Shown here piece by piece: positions 57,115 to 64,000 of a DNA stretch of 64,000 bases. The notes under the pieces are model-generated. The model worked only from the letters and a program-made list of their open reading frames with translations. It made no database searches and was not told the DNA's origin. Made by a program: the position numbers and the translations under genes. Positions within the stretch are counted from its first letter, which is position 1; every line of letters starts with the position of its first letter. The DNA is from Nigrospora sphaerica. Its lineage: Eukaryota; Ascomycota; Sordariomycetes; Amphisphaeriales; Apiosporaceae. The stretch spans positions 1,178,001 through 1,242,000 of the forward strand of contig JAGVVL010000009.1 in assembly GCA_018287875.1 (NCBI GenBank), given 5' to 3'.

Positions 57115-59951
57115 GGTGGTTCGGCGAGAGCGAGTTTCCGTTGGGCACAGAGGGGGGAAAGACGGCCACTCTCTAAGCGATACCAGTCACCTAACTGGTC
57201 ACGCAAACAGAGGGATCGACGAGATCGTGTGCTGCGTGAACGGCAAATGGATACGCATTCTGAAGAGACCGGGACATCTTAAGGCGGCCAAGCCAAGCTC
57301 GAGGTTCATGCATCTCGCCTTTGTCGGTGGTGCGGCAGTGCGGAGGCCTTCACTCCAAATCTCATTACCAGGTCGTTGCGTTTCCACCCTACGTCCGGCA
57401 CTATTGGAAATGGGCAATCCACCGAGGAGGCACTTTACAGTTGGCGCAGCATTCAGCCCTGGCAAGGATTGCTGCTCTCGATCCACCACAGGGGAGATCG
57501 GGGAGGTCCAGCAAAGTTGCTGGGGTGTTCAGGGGCTGATCTTGCTTACAGAGAGTTGTCAATCTCGGGGTCCCACACGTGGCAGGGAGGGCGGCCCTCG
57601 CAGCAATACGAACCAACCGGGCTTTCTGGGGACCATTGCTATTCTGTCTTGTCCGGCTTTTACCTCCTGGGCGGCGCTTCTGTGCTGGCGGGCTCTTTAT
57701 CATGTTAGGGCTGCGACGCCGTCATACAGCCCTGTCGACCCAAACTTCCATCCTTCCACCCAAGATCAGGAGAGAGCCGAGCCGACCTGTCCGCCCTCTC
57801 GGTTGTGATGCGGGGACGAGTCCAGGGGTCGCTTTCCCCACGTGTTTCGGAGGATTGCGCCCTTTGGTATCTCGAAAGTCCACGGTACAGCATGCAGCAT
57901 GAGCTCACGGATTTGGAGCGCAGGCCAACAAACACGGGGCCTAGGCGTCTACTCGTACGACTACAGAGCATGGGCGTCGCCCGTTAATAAGACACGACCA
58001 GTGCCGAAAGCACTGGGCACGAGCTGCAGAAGCGGCCGTTGTGGCCGTTTGGAGAAGTTTGGGGGCCACCCCGTTTGCCCGTTCTCGCGTCTAGGAGCCG
58101 AGGAGCCAAAATGAAAAGCCAAGACGGGCCCTGCCCAGTCGTGCTAGTCGTCCCGACAAGCACAAGCCATATTCTGAATGACCCCTGTAGCGAAGAAAAA
58201 AAAGGCCCATTCATAAACCCCATCTTCGGACAGCACCGCGAATAAGCGCCCCGGATTCCTGCAGGCTCTCCCCCATTTTGCCCTGTCTGCTGGGACGTCA
58301 GTGGCTCTCCTAGGCCCCTTCGGGTCTGGAGCTTCCGACCGTCTCCTCCACTGCCGGCGGCCCCCTGATGGGGCTCCCGTGTCGTGTCCTAATGAGGCAT
58401 ATCTGGTGCCCGCTCATTAGCACCTGCTTATCTTGCCGCCGATGAGCTTCTAGCGGCGTCATGGAGAAGCCCATGGAGAAAACTCTCCACGTGCTGGCCC
58501 GCCTCTTCGGCGCCATTTTTTACCTCTAGCCGCTTTCATCCCCTGACATTAAGATGGTCGGGCAGACGGGCACTGCAGCCTTCCCATCTGGCCCAAGATT
58601 TCCTTTGGGAAATTGTGCACGCCCTGTCCTGCGTCGCCTAGGAGATGCATATCCGGCTGGTATGCAGCGTAGCCGCCTCAGCCTCGGGTCGTCGGTATGG
58701 CCCGTCGTTGAGAACAAATACGAACATTGCGATGACTGGAGGCTCGCCAGCGTCGCGAGCCCCTCTAGCCATGCGCCTGCCCCGTAAGGCCATCGTCAAG
58801 GTTCACTGGGCTGCGGCGGCAAGGGACGCGAGCACGCCGGCCCTTCGGTGCTGTCCCGGCGCGGCATTCCACCCGCAGGGCTTTCAGTTCCAACGCTGCC
58901 CCTTCCGACCCATTGCCGGGCCAAGCGGCATCGAGGGGAACGTATATCGTCTTGTATGCACCCCTCCCGGGCGCGAGCCATGGACCCTGGCCTGTCGTGG
59001 ATAGTGGATCTCGCCGCCGCAGAGTATACTGCATCGGATCAAGAGGGCGAGATTCCAAACGGCCTCGAGTCATGAGACCTGTCAACACAATCCCGGTCCA
59101 GCAGCTGCTCACCATTCGGTCCCTGACCTCCGTCCTCGTGGCATGAGTTGCCTATCCGGAAAAAGACCGGATGCCACCGGACAGCAGCACAACGAGATCT
59201 ACGTTCAATAGGGCGAAAGTCTCCATGTGGTGCCTGGGACCAAATTGGCAGCCGGCCGGCCATATGTGAGCGACGGCGTTACACGTTCGTAGTAGGGATC
59301 GCTGGGCCCGTGGGCGCTGGTGTCCTCAAGCCGCCCCGAAAATTATCCTTCTCCCCCAGCAGGGCAACATGACACCGGCGGAGCCGGGGTCGCGAAAGGA
59401 GACAGGGTTCCCACGAGCCCACCCGCTTTTGCAATAGAGGCGTGTTATTACCCGACATGCCCCCCCGGCGGACAGCTCGATACATAAGGCGTAACTCGAG
59501 GCTCACGTTCGAAGATATCCATAGAGCGGCTTGGAGACGACGCTTGCCCAGCACAGCTTTCCACGGAGCTCGCTTGGATAGAGGAGCCGCGATACTTTCA
59601 AGCCTTTAGCTCGCCGGTGGCGGTTCTCGGAAACAACCCACCACCCGTTTGTTCCCTTTCGCGTCCTCAGCAGAGCAAAGGTTAGTACCTCCGCCATTCT
59701 ATCGTGTCCTACCGTCATTTCCGTTCCTACCGGCCAGCGCCACGCAAACCCGGAGCCCGAGTGGACTCGTCACCGCCCATGTCGGACCCGGGCATCGCGA
59801 CATCATCTTTGATCGGAAGGCCTTTTCCGCCCTCATAGTCTCCTGGCCTCCTTTCCTCCACTGCTTACCAACCCTCCAGCCCCCTCCCCGCGAGAGACCC
59901 CTTTCAACTGATGCCAAGGCTCCGGTAACAGGTCTCCTCTCCGCTCCACCC
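57115..59951. other. Divergent intergenic region, no gene seen
   Basis: 2.8 kb between the starts of the FAD oxidase and the second rhodopsin-fold gene. Only short conflicting frames occur. It should hold both promoters. No element could be assigned with confidence. Confidence 0.5.
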
Positions 59952-61978
59952 ATGGCGTGGACATACAATACGACCGATGATGTGCCGTCCACAGGGGTCT
60001 ACATCACTATTATCGCTGCCGCCCTCACAGCGACTGCACTCCTCTTCGTGATCCTCAGGTTTTACGTTCGTATCGTCCTGGTGAAGAGCTTTGGCCCTGA
60101 CGACTGGGTGTTGCTTGTTACCTGGGTAAGGCGAATCTTGCGAACGGACAAGCCACGGTGCTAATACGTTGACAGTTTGCGTCCTTAGGCTTTGCCGTGG
60201 TCAGCATCATCCGTACGTCGTGTCCCGGAAGAGGAAAAGAAACCACCCTCTCACTTGTACAATGACTTACATGTCGTGTGTGAATGTAGAAACAAAATGG
60301 GGTCTCGGACTTGTAAATCCTGCGGACATGCCCCTGGAGAATCTTTTTAATTTTGGACTGGTACGTGCCCCTTTCCCAGCGCCGCTGCCGAGTATTACTC
60401 CTCTGCGAAGTGCTGGTTGGGCAGCTACTAACAGGCATAGTTGCAATACATGGGCGCACCTTTGTAAGGCTCCAGATACCCCAAGGTCGGCGCAGCAGGA
60501 GAAAGCCTCGAGGCCATGAACTAACCTGCCACGTCGGTCGTACAGCTACATCAGCAGCATTCTCGGGTTCAAGCTCAGCTTACTGCTGTCCTATCTGCGC
60601 TTCTTCCCGGCTGGTCTGTTCAGGATCCTAAACACCATCGTGGCCGTGGCCTGCACCATGTTCCACGTGTCCTTCCTGCTCGTCCAGGTCAACCTCTGCA
60701 CACCGGTACGCGTTTTGCTATTCTGGTCGTATGCGGCCAGCGGGAGTTTTTGCTGACGGGCACGCCACAGATAGCCAAGCAGTGGGACCCGGCCATCACG
60801 AGCGGCCATTGCCTTCCCGCCGTGCCGGTTTACACATCCATGGCGTCTCTGACCATTCTCTTTGATGTCCTAATGTAAGTCACCCAAGCAGTATTTACAC
60901 TCAGACGCCCCATGGCGTCTAGGGGCCGTGGAGCATGCCCACGCGAGGGGTCTGATGGCCAAGAAGTCGAGCTGACGGGATGGCCCACAGCATCTTCCTC
61001 CCCTTCCCGGTCCTGTACCAGTCCAAGATCCAGCGGCGCAAGAAGGTGGTGCTCCTGGGCCTGTTCGCCCTCGGCCTCTTCATCACCGTCATCCAGATCG
61101 TGCGCATCCAGACCATCAAACAGCTGGAGCAGGGCAGCTTTGACTCGGCCAAGCTCATCATGTGGTCCACGGTCGAGAACAACCTCGGCATCATCGTCTC
61201 CTCCATCCCGACCTTTGCGCCCCTCGTACGTCAGCCCCCTCCCCCGTCCTCCCTGGCCCCTTCATTACCTGCCTTCTGGCTTCTGTGCGCCTCCTGCCTC
61301 GTATTCCGTCCCCCTCGCGCCCCCAAGCCCCTACCCTGCCTGGGATCGAGCCCCCCCCCAAAGACCAAACCAGAACGAGGCCTGCTAACACGCCGCCCCG
61401 CCCGCCAGATCAAATACTTCTCCGAGAAATCGCGGCGCGGCACCAACACATCGGGGGCCGTCACGCGCAAGTCGGGCTACGGGCTGCAGGCGTGGCGGCA
61501 GAGCCGGCGGCTGAGCAAGTACCTGCCGCACCACCACCACGCGCCGGCGCACCCGCTGGGCAGCGTCGTCGACGGGCGCGAGTTTGACGTGTCGGGCACG
61601 CCGTCGCGGCCGGAGCGCAGCTCGTGGTCGCGCCACAGCGGCCAAAACAAGTGGGTGGGCCGGCTGAGCCTGAGCCGGCGCCGGTCGACCGACAGCGACT
61701 GCGACGAAGCGCCCCGCTCCATCCTCTGCCAGACCGAGGTGCGCATCGAGACGGAGACGCGCCCGCCGCCCCTGCCCTCGCCCCTGCTGCCCTCGTCGCT
61801 GCCCGCCACGCCCTCGCCGCTCGGCCCCGGCGCCGCCGGCCGCCGCTCCCCATCCATGATGATGGCCCCCCGCTCGCCCGCCCTGCAACCCCCGCCCGGC
61901 GCCGCCTCCGTCATGGCTCCGCGCTCCCCCCCCTCGGCCGTCACCTTTGCGCCCGGGCCCTCGCCGCGCGCGCCGTGA
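59952..61978 (+). CDS. Rhodopsin-fold (PTH11/SAT20-type) membrane protein with microexon
   Basis: Eight exons: 59952-60125, 60176-60212, 60290-60360, 60441-60463, 60546-60705, 60771-60874, 60991-61225 and 61409-61978. They encode 457 aa with all phases consistent. Exon 4 is only 23 nt, preceded by an ACTAAC branch site, and is needed to give NFGLLQYMGAPFYISSILGF. Seven hydrophobic helices span about 18-265 with PDDWVLL after helix 1, KWGLG, ILGFKLSLLLSYLRF, QWDPAITSGHC, and VLYQSKIQRRKK before helix 6. The C-terminal 190 residues are cytosolic, rich in Ser, Arg and Pro, with a His run (PHHHHAP). Plasma-membrane receptor-like role is inferred only from the family. It shares family with the gene at 2758-4381 but has different intron positions. 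Confidence 0.85.
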
Positions 61979-63297
61979 CGGCCCTCCCCCGTGGGGAATC
62001 AGAGGGGACAAAGACGCCGGGGAGCAGGACGGGGCGGTGACGAAAAGGAGACGAGGAAATTCGAAGGGAAAAAAAGAAAAAAAAAATCAATGGGGCCCAA
62101 TTCGGATGATGGATCATGTGGATGATTTCTACGGCAAGCGGCGCAAAAAGGGACGACATGGGCCAAGACGAGGCGTCTGGGAAACCGATACCCCCCCGAA
62201 ACAACCGGCGGCCATGCTGCCGGCCTGTAATCAACTAATTCTTTTTGTTTCACCGACTTTATTTTTTAGATACCTAAAGACATCACGACACTCACGTAGG
62301 AAATGAAATTCGTTCACGACTACCAAAAAAGCATACAGCCAAGGAAAGGCGTGAGCAACTCGTGTGATTTCCGTATATGCATACCCTGCCTTGCCTTTGG
62401 ACAGGGTAAAGAGAGAGAAAGAAAGAGAGGCAGAGACCTCCATTTTGAGCGCCCCCGGCTAGGAGCAGATGCGTCCTCCATGTTTCCGCGAATCAGCAGC
62501 TCCCTCGGGTTTCGCGGGGCGGACGGCCTCGTGGACCCGCGTCTCCGCGGCCCCTGGGAAAAGGGGGGAGGTTTCGCGGACGGGCGCCAACCGACTACGT
62601 CCCAGGCCCCCGACGATCCGCGCGGCTCGGGGGTGCGAATACCCTCGCGCAGACCGGTCCGTCCGTTATGGTGGATATAGGGCGGCCCAGTTCTTACGTG
62701 GCGGACATCCCATGCGTATATCACGCCTCTACGCTGGTTCCTCATCTCTTTGTCCTTCCACATCCGCCTAGCACCGGGGGTTTTCTTCGGGGGGGAGCCC
62801 GGAAGCAGACTCGGCAACGAGGAAACACCCGACGTGGCCCTATCAACTCCCTCCCGGGAGGGAGGCAACGGATTCATGCTGAAAAGAGAGGGAAATGGTC
62901 AGGTCCGGGGCGGTTCCCCAGAGGGGTACGCGCCGGAAGGTGTGTATAAAAGCCCACGGGGTATCATGGCCTAAGTCAGGCCTGTCCCTTGGCCTCAATC
63001 CGCGTGCGGCCAGCGGTATTAGCAAAAAGATAGGGGGAAAAAAGCAAAGCCGTGGAAACGCTAGGTAGGTACAAGGTTTACGCTGTCGTCTGTCGCCATA
63101 TCCACATCCATCTCGGCGCGCCCCTCGTCGGGTAAAGACCGCCCACGCCCCCAAAATACAATAAGCCCAGTCCGGGACGCCGCCTTTTTTAAATTGCGCC
63201 TCGGCAGACAGCAGAAAACGTACGTAGATCTCTCCATGGACACGGCTCCTCCCCCCGCCAGCCGAGGGGGGCGCACCGCTAGCTTTTGTAGGTGAGA
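61979..63297. other. Convergent 3' spacer
   Basis: 1.3 kb between two convergent gene ends. It includes a purine-rich A/G tract at about 62060-62090 and a GAGAAAGAAAGAGAG patch near 62410. No gene recognised. Confidence 0.5.
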
Positions 63298-64000
63298 CTA
63301 GCCTTTGTAGGTGAGATAGGCGAAGAAGGCGCCGACCATCCAGACGACGCGCCACGACGTGGTCCAGACCTCGCGCCAGATCAGCGAGGTGCGCGACTGC
63401 AGGGCGGCACGCCAGTTGGAGCGCGGGGCCGCCTTCCAGTAGTCGCCGGCCTGGCCGCCGCCGCCGGCCTGGCCGTCGTACAGGTTGCGGCGGATCTCGA
63501 TGCGCGGGGGCGCCTTGGGGGCCCAGCCCCAGCGGCCGTTGGGGCTGCGCTTGGCCTTGCTCGAGGGCCGCGGCGACGAGCTGCCCCGTGCGACGCCGTT
63601 GGACACGGATGGGGCGCGGCCGCGGCTGGTTCGCGTCGACAGCAGGTTCGACGTGTAGTTGCCCGAGGACTGCGACCGCTGGTCGTGGCCGTTGCCCGCG
63701 TCCGCCTCGACCTTCTCCTTGAACATGGGCAGCGCCGGCCCGTCGACGTACTGCGACGGTGGGAGCGCAAACGGCTGCAGGCCCAGGATCGGCACCAGAA
63801 CCGCCCGTCCCACCAGGACGAGGAGGGTGAGGATGCCCAGGGCGGCGTAGGTGGTATAGGTCGAGAGTTGCTTGGGCAACAAACAGAGGTGCGTCTGCAG
63901 GGTTTGCTTCGCGGCCCCGGGCAAGGGGCGCCCATTCTCGTCTATCGGGTTCCAGAGCGAAACCATTTGGAACCCCGGAGTGGGGACGCCCATGGCCATG
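63298..64000 (-). CDS. C-terminal end of a Cdc1-like metallophosphoesterase (partial)
   Basis: At least 233 codons on the minus strand; the 5' part lies beyond the window. The visible start (Met at 63999) is probably internal. GVPTPGFQMVSLWNPIDENG followed by TLQTHLCLLPKQL resembles the segment just after the phosphoesterase domain in fungal Cdc1/Ted1-related proteins, which act on GPI-anchor remodelling or Mn-dependent processes in the ER/Golgi. A transmembrane helix (YTTYAALGILTLLVLVGRAV) follows, then about 110 disordered Ser/Arg/Gly residues, and a last hydrophobic segment (WRVVWMVGAFFAYLTYKG). The metal-binding motifs themselves are outside the window, so the family call rests on these C-terminal features. 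Confidence 0.6.
   Translation of the reverse strand, partial: MAMGVPTPGFQMVSLWNPIDENGRPLPGAAKQTLQTHLCLLPKQLSTYTTYAALGILTLLVLVGRAVLVPILGLQPFALPPSQYVDGPALPMFKEKVEADAGNGHDQRSQSSGNYTSNLLSTRTSRGRAPSVSNGVARGSSSPRPSSKAKRSPNGRWGWAPKAPPRIEIRRNLYDGQAGGGGQAGDYWKAAPRSNWRAALQSRTSLIWREVWTTSWRVVWMVGAFFAYLTYKG

Overview
This window is nuclear DNA of a filamentous ascomycete (Pezizomycotina, most likely a Sordariomycete). The evidence is short GT-AG introns of about 50-180 bp with CTAAC/CTGAC-like branch sites, G/C-ending codons in the conserved genes, no operons, long gene-free spacers, and families typical of this group: SWR1 subunit Swc3, N-myristoyltransferase with a long N-terminus, fungal rhodopsin-fold (PTH11/SAT20-type) membrane proteins, secreted lysophospholipase, DUF202 protein and BBE-type oxidase. 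Exon structures were worked out by eye from splice sites, reading phase and family continuity. No transcript data were used.

Layout, 0-25 kb: the 3' part of swc3 (+); a rhodopsin-fold membrane protein (-, 3 exons); NMT1 (+, 2 exons); an alpha/beta hydrolase (-); an M50B-like membrane metallopeptidase (-, 5 exons, HEFGH motif assembled across an exon junction); a small secreted protein (+, 2 exons); a membrane-anchored ZZ-finger/EF-hand protein (+, single 929-aa frame); and a 1459-aa AT-hook/acidic/BRCT protein (-, 2 exons).

25-44 kb is gene-poor. A 6-kb spacer precedes a small acidic serine-rich ORF with a 39-bp tandem duplication just upstream. Next comes a three-exon gene that joins a half zinc-cluster motif to a caspase-like domain lacking both catalytic residues; this is the most interesting locus. 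It is followed by secreted lysophospholipase/phospholipase B (+) and a putative secreted proline-rich protein (+).

44-64 kb: a vacuolar-type zinc CDF transporter with several histidine-rich segments (+, 2 exons); an intracellular-type GH3 beta-glucosidase with PA14 insert (-, 6 exons); a DUF202 membrane protein (+, 3 exons); a secreted BBE-like FAD oxidase with both covalent-flavin residues (-, 3 exons); a second rhodopsin-fold protein with a 23-nt microexon (+, 8 exons); and the C-terminal end of a Cdc1-like phosphoesterase (-) running off the right edge.

The genes look like an ordinary mixture of housekeeping functions (chromatin, protein lipidation, zinc storage, genome maintenance) and environment-facing functions (secreted phospholipase, oxidase, small secreted protein, receptor-like proteins), not a co-regulated cluster. 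I saw no tRNA, rRNA, CRISPR array, intact transposon or secondary-metabolite backbone gene.
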